NCBI RefSeq assembly: GCF_037975245.1
Contig: NC_092564.1
Location: 11,618,484 to 11,682,483, forward strand
DNA from: Apostichopus japonicus
Taxonomy: Eukaryota > Echinodermata > Holothuroidea > Aspidochirotida > Stichopodidae
Direction of reading: 5' to 3'
DNA: 64,000 bases
Below, piece by piece: positions 31,667-48,100 of the stretch. Made by a program: the position numbers and the translations under genes. The notes below the pieces were generated by a model. It was not told the origin of the DNA. It saw only the letters and a program-made list of their open reading frames with translations, and searched no databases. The number at the start of each line of letters is the position of its first letter. The stretch's first letter is position 1.

Positions 31667-31967
31667 AGGCGCGCAGCCAAGGGGGGGGGGGGGGGCGAAG
31701 GGGGCAGCCGCCCCCCCTTGAGCATATTTTTAAAATTAATTTTTTTTTAATGTTTTTATGATATCGCTAGTATTTTCAAAAGAGAAAATGCTAAGATGCA
31801 ACTTACAAGGCCTGGGAAGTGCCATTTCCAGCGATCTGGGAGGCATTTTCAGGCAAAATTTTCTTGTACGCTTCGCGCCAACTTATGGTGGCGCTACGCT
31901 TAGATAGTTTGCAATGCCGAATCTACAGTTTCGCCCCTCCCTTGGCAAATTCCTGGCTACGCGCCTG
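31667..31967. mobile_element. hAT-type nonautonomous element, 301 bp
   Basis: The left terminus CAGGCGCGCAGCCA pairs with the right terminus TGGCTACGCGCCTG with one mismatch. A perfect 8-bp target duplication ACGGTATC sits at 31659-31666 and 31968-31975. A poly-G tract follows the left end. An internal 43-base core (about 31866-31908) is also found, reverse-complemented, in the element at 24146-24796. No coding capacity. Confidence 0.9.
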
Positions 31968-31975
31968 ACGGTATC

Positions 31976-32642
31976 CCAGTGAATTGCCTGCACAGTCATA
32001 CCTAAGACGACTCGTGCGATATCCCTATTCTGCGAACTGTCACACTAGATATACGAGATCCCTTTAAGACGGCAACTCCTTTCAATTGTAAGCCGTTGGA
32101 TCTGGTTCATTCCCTAGCGTGATGCGGCTTTATTAAAGAGTGCCAATCTTAACACCTTCTGGCGGTTGTTTCCAGCACGAACGAATCTCATCTCCTCGCT
32201 CTCTTTTGGGAACTTGACATTCTAATTACGTGATAAAAGCATGAATGAGAAAACAATAATGCGTCATGGGGTCTCCGTGTACAGGCTACCTTGGATCTTA
32301 CACGTACGAATGGACGTAATATTAATGATAACAAATTTATAAGCTTTATTTGGCTCTATTCGCTCTTCTTATCTGACAAGTAATAACGTTTACCATCTCT
32401 GAGGCAATTATCATCCTACATGTGGACAAAGACGATAGCGCTGCTTGGATCAGTGAATGGAATAGCAATTATGATAAGCAGAATAGACTCTACCGTCGGT
32501 ATACAACAACTTCCTTCAACCTGGCAACTAGTGCTGTAATATTATGTCTAGATGAAAATTCTACGTGACTGCAAATACATTTACTCCTTGTTTGCATATG
32601 CTAAAATCTCAACGTACGAGTTATAGCATAGTTAAACCTCTG
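31976..32642. other. Intergenic, no gene recognised
   Basis: Nothing identified between the small element and the ATCT array. Confidence 0.45.
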
Positions 32643-34185
<1,543 letters not shown>

Positions 34186-34199
34186 AATCTATCGATATG

Positions 34200-37100
34200 T
34201 AAATATCTGTCTGTCTTGATATATATTTACATATCTAGAAAGCTATCTGGTTGTAATGGATTAACAGTGTTACAGTATTTCTAGTTGACATGAACTAATG
34301 TTTCTGAATAAAGCGCATTACACGAAGAAAGCTTGTCACAAGAACATTTCAGTAAGATAGTAGTTTTTCGAATTAACAAAAAGCAAGTGATCTAGAATAC
34401 CCTTTTCATTTTATTTAGCCGCCCTGATTAAATATATGCAGATGTAAATAGAATGTTTTTAAGGAAAGTTTTAAGGAATGTTAAGCATAATCCTGCCATG
34501 ATGCTATCTGTCAGCAATTGAACTATGATGACAACAAATGTGCTACAAAAGTGTATTTGCTGTATATTGTGGTAAGACGGTATAAGACACAACTATTTGG
34601 AATCTTTCAATGCTCCGTCTAAGAATTAAGGAAAACAGTTAAGGAAATGATGTCTTTTTGGTTTGTTGTTTGACACTCAGATACAAATATGTATTGTGCT
34701 AAATATCCGGAAGATATTTCCGACGATTGTTTAATCCTTTTCATTGCTTTTTGTTTGAAAGTTGTAACGTTTCTTTGCCATGTGATATACATTCAGACTT
34801 CAAACACTATTTGCATCTCAATGGCATAAATGGCATTACATTTATAAGTGTTACTACATATTATGAATTGGTTATCACCGCGTGTCACATATTGATAGAA
34901 CGCATTCGAGCCTCGTATCTGACTACAGTACCTAGAGCACTATATAGAAAGACGTAAAATAACACTAAATGCCTGGTTCTGTTCTTATTGCAAATAAATT
35001 TTAAATGGTAAAACAATGCATTGCCTCTCACGAAGTTTGCCACACAGAGTTAAGACAATGTCAATGTTTTAGAAAAAAAATTGTATATGACTACGAGCAG
35101 CTCATGAAAAGTCTTTACTGTTATAAGAAGTTATAAAAGACAAAATACACATATTTTGTGAAATTTATTCTAAAAACACGTTTACCGGCCAATGATAAAG
35201 ATTCATGACAAGTTAAATTAACCATATGGCATAGTATAGTAATTCATTGTACGTATAAAAAAAGTGTCATTAACACAACTTGACTTGGCTAAAAGAGCGC
35301 ACCTTATAGGGCAACTACAACTACAGTCTTAGCTTATTCCATCAACTACATGATTGTCCAGTAAAACACCTTTCACTGCATCTGTTAATACCGTGTGAGG
35401 CATATCTACCAATATCTGTAAAAGTACTGACAGTTTCATCAATTCAAAATCCGGATAATATAATGACAGATACCAAATAAGCTTATTCGAAGTCTAAGCA
35501 TATCAAAAGCTCCCACTTTGAAATAGAATGAATACATATTTAAACAACTAGCCAGAGTCTTTAAACCACCATATGGTAATACGATCTGGTAAATGGAGAT
35601 CAAAACCTATAAGACTATACATAGTGTTCCAGTATTAAAGTTCTAAATAATTCAGTATAAACTATAAATTCAATTCAATGGGCGTTGCCTTATACCCCTT
35701 TCTTATCAATGTAAATTAAGTACTTAATACTAAGTGAACCATAGACATAAAAGGCACACATAAAGACACTACGTTATACCTTACCGTGTCCATCTCCTTT
35801 TGAAAGTTCGCACGTTCAGCTCCCGACCACTGGGAAAATCCTCCATCCATCCACATGGCTTGCCACATGAATATACACTGTGACAATTCCATATGCTACT
35901 ACTACCTCGTACCCTTTTATTTCGCCATAAGTGGTTGACTATATGAACGCTAACAAAACACTGAATATTGCATTCATTCTGGCGGCGGTCTAGCTTTGCT
36001 TGTGCAGTATCAGAATGAGTCATACAGTATAGACACAGAAGCCTCCTCGCTTCAATGAGCGTCGATAAAACAGAGCCCTACCCTCGTAGCAAGTTGAAGG
36101 CGGTGAATTCAACACATGATTTCTACATTCAATCTCAAGCTGATACTTGATTATAAAACTTCGATTGACTTACTGTAAGAAAACCATAAATCAGTGTGTG
36201 TCAACAGAGTACGGTTACAGAGAAAGATCATATATGATTTATACGTTAGTACTTCTACAGCCTTATTGGTCGGAGGTGTAATTCACTCCGTATTGCCAAT
36301 ATGAAGCCTATTCCAAAACTTAGTATTCTGTAAAGGGCTTTTAGGTTGAAATATGCGGCTATGAATAGGGGACCTTCTGTATGAATAAAGGGATTTATCA
36401 CGTTTTTGCCTTTGGCGTACGAGGTCACGGTTATCCAAACATTCGCCTTTGTGTTAAGATTGAAAGAACTTTTTTGGTTGTACGTTTTCAACCTTTTTGA
36501 AACGAACGAATACACCGTAAGAATTATTTTTATCACCTATATAGTATTTGTCAAGTCATCCTTGTACTGTGCCTTCTTTTACGCATGCTTCATGCCACGT
36601 GACAAAAGTGACAAACTTAATCGGTTGGAAAACTATTTCAGCATCTAAGGCTTAACGAAGAATTACGATTTTTTTTCCTCGGATACGTTTTGCTTGGTTT
36701 TGCTATATAGTATATATGAAAGCGAAGTCATAGTACAATTTTATAATACGTCGCTAGTGTGCTTAAATACCATACAGTGTAAGAAAATAACTATTATCTC
36801 TCAAAGTTCTTCATGTGTTTACTATACGATAATTTTATGCGGATCTCAGAAAAGAAGCCATGACACGCGTAATTTCCTCGCACGAAACAAATATGATTTT
36901 ATACGAGTATTACACACAGCAGTCGATGCAGTCTAATATTGTTTCTCAATGTCTAGCGATACATAATCGCTTTCATAATGGCTGTTATGGTATATATATA
37001 TCGTCTAACAACAACCCAAGTTGTCATTAATTATATGAACACTCCTTCGACATTTTCCCTCTCCTTATCTCACGCAATTGATTAAACACGTCACTCTGCA

Positions 37101-40100
37101 TGAAGTTATCAACTATACATACATTACATCGCGTGCTTTAATGAAGGCTTAATGAACACAAGCCCTCGACAAGTCTTAATTGGTTTGCATTTGTGAAGAA
37201 ACAAGTTGTAAAATAAGTAAGAAAATCGCCCTTTAAATTGCTCATTTTACGGCAGATTCCCCTCGGTACCAAGTCATGCATACAAGACGTACATAATAAT
37301 CATTCAGGTATATGGGCTTGTACAACCATGGACCCTCATAATGCATTAAGGTTGCACGCTTTTTATTTCTATATCCTTTTCGTTTAACAACTTTCTGATA
37401 GAGATTTTCTCCCCTCGCTCTGGGGCAAGCCTTAATTTACCTAGATGGCTTCGAGTATGCTTAAGGCGCCCGCCATCGTGTTTGCCTTCTAGAAAGCGGA
37501 TTACACTTTGTGACTTTCGAGTGAATGCAAATATTCTGGCTGAAATTGTTTGCTGTCGCTGACACGGAATCAAGACTACTTTTCATTGAGTTGCTGTTCA
37601 TTAGTTATTTGAAGTTTTTTTTATTCACCACTAGAAGAGGTTCGGAAAGTAAAAATACATAGGAAAATGAAAGTTTCTCTTGAGTGATAACTGCCGTTCA
37701 TGGGTTTAATGAAGCGAAAATTGTAGATTAGTTTTTAGCATGCCAAGCGAAAGAGAGCTGGTATCATTATTGACAAAATTTTAAAACTATAGTAATACTG
37801 ATTGGCTAATATGTAACCTAAAAATAACGTTTTAGTTTGTGCATTACATGGGTGAGGTACCGAAGTAAATGTAACAAAAGACTAAAAAGACTAAACAAAC
37901 ATGCATTTATGTTTGTTTTTATTTTGGATTTTTTTTTGGTAATTATTGGAGAGTTTGTACAACTCCAAAGTTTATAAATTGTAATTTTGTCTCCATGTAC
38001 ATAATTATGTGTTGCAATATAATATGACTCAAATCTATTTCATTTATCATGAATAAGAGTGACTACGTTTTATTCTTCCATTTGAATTCCATGATATCAC
38101 ATGATTTTTTGCTGTTTTTTTTTCCAGAGAAGGTCAAAAGTCAAACTTAATCAACTAAATACGAAACAATCAATTCACTAACTGATTATTGCCTACTACT
38201 ACTACTTTTGACCAAGCCTGTCAGGCCGCTTAAAAGGGATAAGCCATAACCGTGAAAATTAAAATATGCTCTGAATTAAAGAAATTCACTTACAAAATAC
38301 TCTAACAAGACTATAAATATCAAAACAAATTTATCAATCAAAAACCTGAAGCACATTCCTCCTTTCCCTTTTCCTAAAAAAAATAAAGCAGCTTTTAATC
38401 TTCTTTAGGTGGATGTGCTTCTTGCAAGATCAAACATTCAGCTTTTGCATCCATTGCAAGTATATCCAGTATCACATACCGACCTCTTTGATATCACTCT
38501 CCTAGAGACAACAGTTTTTACAACTTCATTTATAGAGCGGATAAGAGCAACCATAAATGACTCTAGGAAGCTTTTCTTTCTCGATATAAATGAAATTAGC
38601 AAACTGGAAAGAAAACCCGCAATGTCTTACCCAGCTTTGGTGATGATGACTATAGTGATATTGCCAGCACCCTTCTTTTTTTTAATAAATTCAACAGAGG
38701 ATCCTAATAATCTCGAGTCAAAATGAGTGTGTTTCGAAAGATCAGAGAGAGAGAGATAGATAGATGCCATGGTCGGTTATAGTTGTATCCCTCTTCATAT
38801 ATCTTCTTGAATGCGTTTTTATATCCATCTGCCGATAGACGCTGATTGCACAAACATATGTCAAAGCGAGAGATTCGAGATGAGTTCAAAGATTGACGAA
38901 GATGATCGCAAAAGGAAAGGGAAAAAGACGAAGAAGAAGTCCATCGCTAAGACTAACTCTTTTTTGGAGCAATAATCAGTAAAATTTCTCAGAGATTTTG
39001 AGATATAATCTTCGCAACGTTGACAGTTTTTGAAAGTTTGATTTAAAGGAGCAAGAGCTTACCTTCATAATAAAATTAGCAGATATAGCTGTGCATCCTT
39101 GTAAGTGACATGTATCAAATACTGAATGGTTGCTACCACATTAGATATGACAACATAATGTAAAAACTGTGTCTTCATTAATTAGCATAATGAATTTTGA
39201 AGAGGACGGAACATGTTATATTTGAGTGTTTGAATTCAGTCTCTAATCTATAGTATATACTTAAGTCGGATATAACTTAGTAGATTTATTAATTATTAGT
39301 GCATGATATTAACATCACGATTTCACAAAATAAAGTTTAAAGCAATGGGCACTGGATATAAATTTACAATCTGACTGATACAATGGAATGAATAAATCGT
39401 GTTCACAGTTTATATCTCGGTTATACATAATATATGTAATATCTTGTTAAATTTACTATGATAGGCTTTACTAAATCAATCATCCCTATATACAATAACA
39501 TCATATGTAAATATAGCCCCAGACTAAACAATCATGCGAAACATAGAATCGAATATTTAATATCGATTTATTTTTTCAAATAAATATTTTATTCCATCAT
39601 TCAGCATAACACGTAAAGGTTCAGTTTATTTCCAGTAAATAAATTGCTAACAAATTATAAATAGGAAGGCTTGGGAGTCAAAATGATGCCAGGTAATAGC
39701 ATTTAAAATTCGGGAATTTGAGGTAAGATGCATTATTTTGGTCATGTAAAGCAGCATAATAGCGAACGGTAACATATGCCTCTTGATCAATTATTCACTT
39801 CTTATTTCTCTCTCTCTCCTTTTTGTCCCCTACATTCCTCTTTTGCTTCTCATAAATTTGATCAAAATCGACAAACAGTGGTTAAATTACTCTCGGAGCC
39901 AAGTAATTAAAGCAGTTCAAATTTGGTAAGTTTCAAATCGTCAATTCCTTTTGACCAAAATCTCCACCATCATAGACGACAAGTCCATGTAAACGTGTAA
40001 ATACTTCTCCAAAAGCTAAAATGTAGGTTAAGTTCTTTTTTACTAAAGCAAATTGTTGCTCATAGAGCTACCGATACACATACACCTTGCATTTAAATTT

Positions 40101-43100
40101 GCTAAACTAATCAAACCTGTGTGGAATTTGACCATTACATTACATAAAGTGTTGTATACATCCATAAATAAACAGGAAGTTTAAGTAAGCAGATTAACCT
40201 TTGTCGAATTTGCCAATTTAATCAAAATGTTATTCAGTTTCTATATATATATAGAAAGAGGATTAGCCGACACTCTCTCAATTAACTGATTTTTTTTTTT
40301 TTGTAGAAATGTTACAAGGTGTCCTCCCTCCCCTTTCAAATTAGTTGAAAGAAAACAAAAGTTATCCAATTCTTGCATTCGTAACCATTTTAAAAATTGC
40401 AAATCTTCTGTGGCTGTGATGACTACTTCAGAATGCAATTATCTCTAAAATTCCCTTCGCCCTCAAGATCGCTAAATCTAAAATCTGTAATGGCCATTAA
40501 AGAGATTGCTACCGAATTCTTAACTGCAACAAGGGACGTTAAAGGGTTTCACCAAATCACATTTTGCCGCAAATATACGGTTATTACAGTTTCAACGGAT
40601 CAGAAAGAAAGAAACAGGAGAGAAAGTATTCAACGAAGGGTTATTTGAAATCAAGGGGAAAGTTCTGTTTAAATTAAAGATGGCTTTTGGAAATATAATA
40701 ATGACAAAGTCGATAAGATAAAATGCCTTCATATACAGAATATACTCACTGCTAAGTATCAAGGCATTGGCAATTCAATTCTATTCATATACGATCACGT
40801 TTCAAGGGGAAAAGAACGTATCGCGTGTTCAGACTGAAAAAATGAAAGATCTATAAAATCTCATTGTTCCATATGCGTTGACAGTTCTATCCAACGCTTG
40901 AGTCTTTCACAACAAGCATATGTTTCTGTTACATGTGATACATAGAGTACGTTGCCTTTCACTTTGCAAAGTGCATGTTCATACTTTATAATTATAGTTC
41001 TTATAGACCATACAATGGATGGTTAACACAAACATTCAATCATTCATTCCTGCCATATGGTATACAATGTTTTTGCTGCATCCAAATTACACTATAGTTG
41101 TGTGTGTTTTGTGATATGAAGAGATGTAAAGTGGTCTTGTAATGTTAAAAAGGAAGTAGTTAATAGTGTAACTAATGATGACGTAGTATTTTACTGTTCG
41201 TGGTACCCCCCCCCCCACCTCCCCCTCCTCAACACAGTGAATCATGTTATATGAATACAGATGTAGTGATACTATCTTCAATGCTATAATTACGTGGCAA
41301 TTTTACGTACAGTATCCACTGTTAAAGCGTATGGCTTTGAAGTGAAGTATTTACCACCAAGACAATTGTCATACTATTGCTTCAATCATTGGATAGGAGT
41401 TGATGTTTAATACTCTTAATGTAATGGTTAATTTCTTACTTCTATATTTAATTTGTTATTAGAAACTTATAACATTATAATAGCCACGACGAGGTGTAGT
41501 GTTAGTCTATAATGGGTTATGATCTGGCTGTAAACTTTACAGTTGTCCCATATTTTACCTGGTGACGATCGAGTATACACTTTACGACTTACATGTTAAT
41601 CATAAAGTTAATAAAGTTAATCCTTAATATGATAAAGGGGACTGAATTTTTACTCCTATGAATTAAGCGTATAGCGATATTAATAGTTTAAATACAAACA
41701 TAGTCCAGTTGTTACTAGATTCATGAAAAATGATATTAATTATGTATGAAAAGGAGAATATGAATATTTATCAAATATTTCATGGAAACCAGGTGTTTAA
41801 ACAACGCTGAGAAATCGCCCTGCTGGAGTTGCATTGAATTCACATTATGACCAGAAGAAGATAACTTGTTTTTCTCTACTGTTTTCAAATCTTATATTCT
41901 TTAGAGAAGGTTCGTAATATTCTATACACAGCTGCAGGCTGTATTAATTGATGAGTATGTTTGCAAACGTGTGAGGAGGCATTTGTTCATACAACATACA
42001 GTGTCAGAAATAATCCTTGACCTTTTAAAGTTAAATTTGCATTTTGATCGATATTTTAGTCAATGGTACCCCACAAAGAGGGGGTTGTCAGTGTAGATGT
42101 GATAAGCCCATATCTTTAGCATCGCGAAGAGAGATTTTATAATCTTCCTTTGTGAAAATTTATTATAAGGCTTTGTGGCTGATTTTGTCCAGTTTGTAAG
42201 TAAAGAATTGGTGTATAAAAAGCACGTTCTCATATATCCTCATACGGTTCTTTCATTTATGACTCATTTATATATTCTTGTCGCTGATGTGCAGTCACGT
42301 GATATACATACAGAGACATGCGATTGCTTAGAATCCGTTGCTTTTACCAATTGAATCAACCTATAGACTGTATAGTCTAGTTTCGGATGGGTGACTCCAT
42401 CACCATAACAACAGAACAAAACAAGATATAAACAGAAAGTTACATAGATTAAAACAATAAAGTCGTTGCAACATATATAATCCGTTATCGGTGCTTGCTT
42501 TTAACATTTCATACCCTAAGCTTTCATTTTATTTTTTGCGATGATTTTTCGCTCATATGTCAATTCATTTCAGGGTAACAGCAGGGACGCAAAGTCACAT
42601 GACTGCAAAAAAAAAAATACATTTCAAGTAACATTGTAATAAGATCAAACTTTGCTAAAAGCTAGATAGAAAGCAGTTGAAAAAATAAAATAAACATCAC
42701 CGTCGTTTTGATCACGAGTAAGTTTGTAATATTTATCCACCAAAAATGAAACTCACCAAGAATGATGTACAATTTCCTCTCTGCAAGAAACACATAGAAG
42801 AATATTTGTGAACTAATATTCTTTTCTTATGGCTTTGATACCGGCCAAATTGGGCAACATTGCGGCCTGGCACGACACACTATAGGAAACAACATAAAGT
42901 TTGCCGTGTCTAATACAAATCACATATAGGCATAGTACGTAAATGCACGTTGAGTTATTCCATCCTTTGATAGCGGACACTTTGCACATTCTTGATTTAA
43001 TGCTTGGCACGTGATGCAATCTCAAAACTAAATGTTTGCTCTCTGATTAAAGTTCAATACACGTGTGGATGATTGTACTTTTTAGCAGTAAATAGTAAGC

Positions 43101-44858
43101 TTACTACAAACTCAGGATTAACGTATATTGTTGACATTGATAACTGGGACCCAAGTAAACCATATGTTTCTTAATGGACCTGTATGTATGTATAGTCTCC
43201 CGCATTGATCAAAGTTCAAGATAAAACGCAAAAGCTTAAGCCTATATTTGTGGAACTTGAGGTGAACAAGAAGGCAAACATCAGGGATGGTATTAAACGA
43301 CTTACTCCATTATATTGAGGGGGATTTGTGGATAAACGTATGCTGCATGTGGTCATAAGCTTGATTCAGACATAGGCTATGATGACCATAAACAGGTAGG
43401 TAGGAATATACAATCTCAATCCAGCTCGTGTGAAAGATTCCGAACATAGCGCGACCAAATCTCAGATATCTAACGCCATGACTGCCGACCTCACTAGCCG
43501 CGATTCTCGAACGGTATGACCATGACCGACTCGTGGACTTTCACAGCTTAACACGTGTATTTAAAGGCCTATACATTTGATCCACTAAGAGAATTATACA
43601 AAAGCTTTAACAATTATCCGAGGATTGCAGTTGATACGCGACCGTAGTACAATTGTATAAGGAAATATGCATGAATGAAACGATTACTTTACACATCGAT
43701 TTGTTTTTAGCTGTATTGTAGAACAATATGGTTGAACAAAAGATTGATCTCGATATACGAACCAAATGGTACACTATATTTAACAGATACAAGAATAATG
43801 AATATTACTTTTACACATTAATTTCCCCATTCGCAACTTCGTATAAGTTTTTCAACCTTAAATGCTGAGTTCATCTGCTTGTTTAATATATTTTTGAAAG
43901 AATATATTTCGTCTTATGAAAACTAAGGAGAAAGGGTTATCTCTTCCTCAACTGCCTTATACGCCATTTTGATAAACAAAAACTACATCGCTCCTCGTTC
44001 GTTAATTTATGAGATGACAATAAAGCCGTGCGCCCAGTTTGCAAAATACCTGCTCCAAGCAAAGTTTGATAAAAATTCATAGGAGGATAAAATATGAATG
44101 GAAAGAGATTGGGGAAGGTAATTGCATTCCGCTGGAAATGGCACAATAATGGGCAAAAACCCCTTATGGTTATATCTCACAATTTTATACGGTTGTGAGC
44201 AATAATATGGAAATGACAAAAACGTTTTGCTTTCCTTAACTATGGAATACAGTTGAAAAGGATAAGCACTTAACTTATGTTGCCTTGGAGGAAATTAACC
44301 TGTTACTTTGAGCATTTCCCTTCGACTGTTTTAATGGAACTCGGTTTTGCGTCCATCTTCAATATATTTGTTAGGATAAAAAGGAATCAAAGTGCGTTAC
44401 ATCGTTACTAAAGGTTGATATTTAGGAGATTGAAATGCTATTTGAAGTGTTATCATAGGTAACCACCTCGTTAAAAATCAAGACCGGTTTTTATTGACGG
44501 TGATTTTCAGAGACACACACTGTTTACTTACATGTTAATGAACGTTATGACAGCAAAGTTAAAGGACGTATTCGCAAACCACTATTTGCCTAAGTTGCGT
44601 TTTCTGGGCCCTTGTGAAATAAAAACTTGTACGTTAATTATAAAAATCTATTGGTGAGCCGACACAATCAATATTGATAGAACATTCTACCATGTAACAA
44701 TTACAGGTAGGCGTTGAATTACCCTCAAACATCATGTGGTGGTGTCGTTATGTGACAAAAACTGAACCACGTGACTTTTCTTTCGCGCGCATTTCCTGTG
44801 TATGAACGCCGAAAGTGCAATAACATGCGAAACTCGTCATGTAACTATAGATATATAA
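34200..44858. other. Intergenic, no gene recognised (about 10.7 kb)
   Basis: AT-rich. I see no exon-like conserved protein segments, RNA gene or clear element ends. A poly-C/CT tract lies near 41206-41228. Frames up to 105 residues (for example 38409-38726) have no recognisable domain. Confidence 0.45.
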
Positions 44859-44928
44859 CTATTATTATTATTATTATTATGATTATTATGATTATTATGA
44901 TGATTATTATTATTATTATTATTATTAT
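44859..44928. repeat. ATT/ATG trinucleotide microsatellite
   Basis: About 70 bases of ATT repeats interrupted by GATTATTAT units. Confidence 0.9.
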
Positions 44929-45147
44929 CGCTTTTCTAAAATGTTGCTGAACTATTACTCTAATCAGGAATACGTATAATAATTTTACTGAAGAGTCATT
45001 AACTTAACAATATTAAGCAAAGTGTTAAATTCTACTACGGTATGTTCATATTTAAGCTACCCGTACTTTTTTTTAACACTTAACACATTGTCTTCTTTTC
45101 GTTTTGTTTTTCACATTGCAATTTAAACAGCCTTTGCGTAGTTATAA

Positions 45148-45192
45148 ATATATTTGGGGGTCGAAGTATGTAGAAGAGACCTCCAAATATAT
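45148..45192. repeat. 45-base inverted repeat (hairpin)
   Basis: ATATATTTGGGGGTC and GACCTCCAAATATAT pair over 15 bases with one mismatch around a 15-base loop. The stem is too short for a typical microRNA precursor. Confidence 0.6.
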
Positions 45193-48100
45193 ACCTTTGT
45201 CAAGACTATAATTACTAACCTTACAGATACAAAAAAAAAAAGGTCAAGGTAAAAAGAAAACAAATTTGTTTGCACTTTTGTCTAACTCACTCGACTAAAG
45301 GTTTGAATCTTAACAGCAAGGTTATGTCTCCCCTTGGGGTATACAGACTGAACTTTATGAACGGGATACGTGTATTCTCAAACCATGTTAAAACTATCAC
45401 TGCGTAATAATTGAAAGCTTGCGGCAACTCATATGCCGAAATCTAATTTAGGTAGTTAAGTGTAAAGAGGTTTTTCCAACGTGTTTAATAATTTAGTCAT
45501 TTTGCGGTTGCTTATTTTCTTGTTACAAGTATGCTACAATTATGATATTATCCAGTCCACAAAGTCTGATTCTAAATCACACACATAATTTTTCTATTGC
45601 GGAGAGATTGTTGTATACCCAAAGGAATACTAGAGATACTGTTTCCTTTATATGAAAGTAACGAATAAAGATAACGTATGTGCCCTAGATGAGTGCTATA
45701 TAGTCTCTGTGTACATAAACCCATACATAAATGTATACAATTTCAAGTACTACAATGAGTGTCTTAATAATTACTGTTATTTCCTGTGCTACACTTCCCA
45801 GTCGTCATTTCACATAGTGACACTAAATAACTTAAATCGAAGAAGGAAATGTATCATTCTTTCATGATAAATAAAGTGAATTTTAGTTTGATTAAGCACA
45901 CAATAAGAAAGAAAAATACTCGACTGTTGTGCACCATGGTTGTATCCCAAATACCTGTGTTCCTTTTAATATGGGTTACTAAATTAAACCAGCAGCCTTT
46001 CATATCAGCTGTAATGACATTAATACAGTGCTACATACTACCAATATTGAGGATAAAAACAAGATAAAACTTAACATTTGTAACATTAAATAATAAATCA
46101 ACAGTCTCTGACTTTTCGATATTTCCATGCGCATACATAAATAAACATAACAATCTTTGATTAATACTTGGCACTAAATGTATCCAGAGCAGTCTTTCAA
46201 AAGTATGCTAGTCTCATACCCATTTAGACGGCGAGTCGATAGCTATGACATTATATCAATAATTCGTCGAGTATAGGTAGCGAAAAACTAACAAGAAAAG
46301 CAAATAGTAAACTGAAGCTGCATTCTTGATCAAAGTCCACACCTTTAGATTTGACACAGAAATGGTTGAGTCACGAATTAATCAGCAAGCCGAAATACAT
46401 ATCTACACCGTATATATCATAGTTGCCCAAATGAGCTGTGTTCATACATATATTCCAAAAGAAACTAATAGATATGGCGTATCTTTAATAAATTTAAACA
46501 AAAAGCGATGATGTTAACGTATGATATTTCAGACCCCCTTTAAGGGTTTTTTTATTTCTCCTAAATTTCCAAATTTTCATTTGAAACGTTAACAAAAATC
46601 GTAATAATGTTCGGAGCAGTTGGATATCTAACCGTATTGGTTAAAATTAAATCTTGAAAATAGTATCTGTCGATTCGCCTGCACCTCTTTTTACCATCAA
46701 GTCTCTCTATCTTTCATTTCTGCCTATAAAACGACAACTAAATACACTCACATTATGAATGGAATATTACAATATATCATTGTCAAAATATTACACTCCA
46801 AATAGAGCTACAATACATGTAAATTGTAATAACCAAACCACTCATTCCCTTAATTTTTTTCTATATCGTCAATATTGTTACCATGCCAAACGATAATCAG
46901 CATGTGACCTTTTGCACGTCTTTGTAATATACACCTACAATGTAGTAACAATCTACGTTATCATACAGCGGTACTGTAACACCACGTGTTATAGAAAGAG
47001 CGGGAAAGACGTCGTTTGCTTAATATGCTTAGTTAACACCTGAATCCGTGATGAGAGAGATATATTACATTGGTCGATTATTCAACGATTGCTTATATCG
47101 ATCACTTTCAATGTGTAGTTTTTTGCTCTCTTTTTGGGTCACATAGAACGCTATTTACACATGTTAGGCACCTACCATATGGAGCTTGGCATATTGAAAC
47201 GTAGAAGAAGTAAGACTAAGCGGTCTTAATAAATAACTTTTCTATATCACCGCAGACCTGTCAAAGATGTAGGATGTGAATAAAATAATGTTTACATACC
47301 TCGAGAATGATTTAAGACCAAACCAAAGTAGAATGACTGGTGATGATGCACGCCCTGTCTTGACAGCATCGCCGATGGAACTGTGGTTATCTGATTGCGT
47401 TCAGTGTCTTTAACAGATCACACTAGTCGTAGTTGATACTCTCTCTCTGTATTAACGTGTAAAACGTACCCAATACTAACCTGTCCAATGCACTGTGCGG
47501 ATGTACTACCTAACCATTGATACTTCGTACCTTCACACCATTACTTCGAGGCCTTGCAGCAAAAAAACAAACCGAAAAAGAAAGTCATATAGCTGTGTGC
47601 CGTGATAGCAGAAGCCAATTCTAACTATAACTATTCTATCAATACCTGTGCATGCATATATCTTATATATATATACATATACATCGGCAGGTGCCTTGCC
47701 GTAATTACAGAGCTACACAGGTCAGTTCACACAACGTTAATGTAACTAAAAGACACTATATGAAAGAAAGAGCCTGTAAACCTAAAGCGACAGTGTACAA
47801 CGAGGAAGCAGGAAAATTAATAAATATGACTCATTGAATTGACAAAGGTTATAGTACCGCTCTTGTTAACGAATCAGTAAAACCCGCATGTCCAATAGTA
47901 ATGCATAGCTAATGAAGGCTTCACGGCCTTTGCCAATTCACACGAAACTGAGGAGTGTTTGAGATACGTATGCAGTGCAGCCTTGCACAATGAGTTTATC
48001 AGTACGCCAAGCAAAAAGGCTATATATTACTCTATAGATCAGCCAGTTGATTGTCTCGTGTGTCCATCTACAGGATATCAAACGAACAATGCGTGAATGA

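Noticed and set aside
38409-38726. 105-residue frame with a hydrophobic segment near its end
   Set aside because: No domain, splice or promoter support; a chance frame in AT-rich DNA is more likely.
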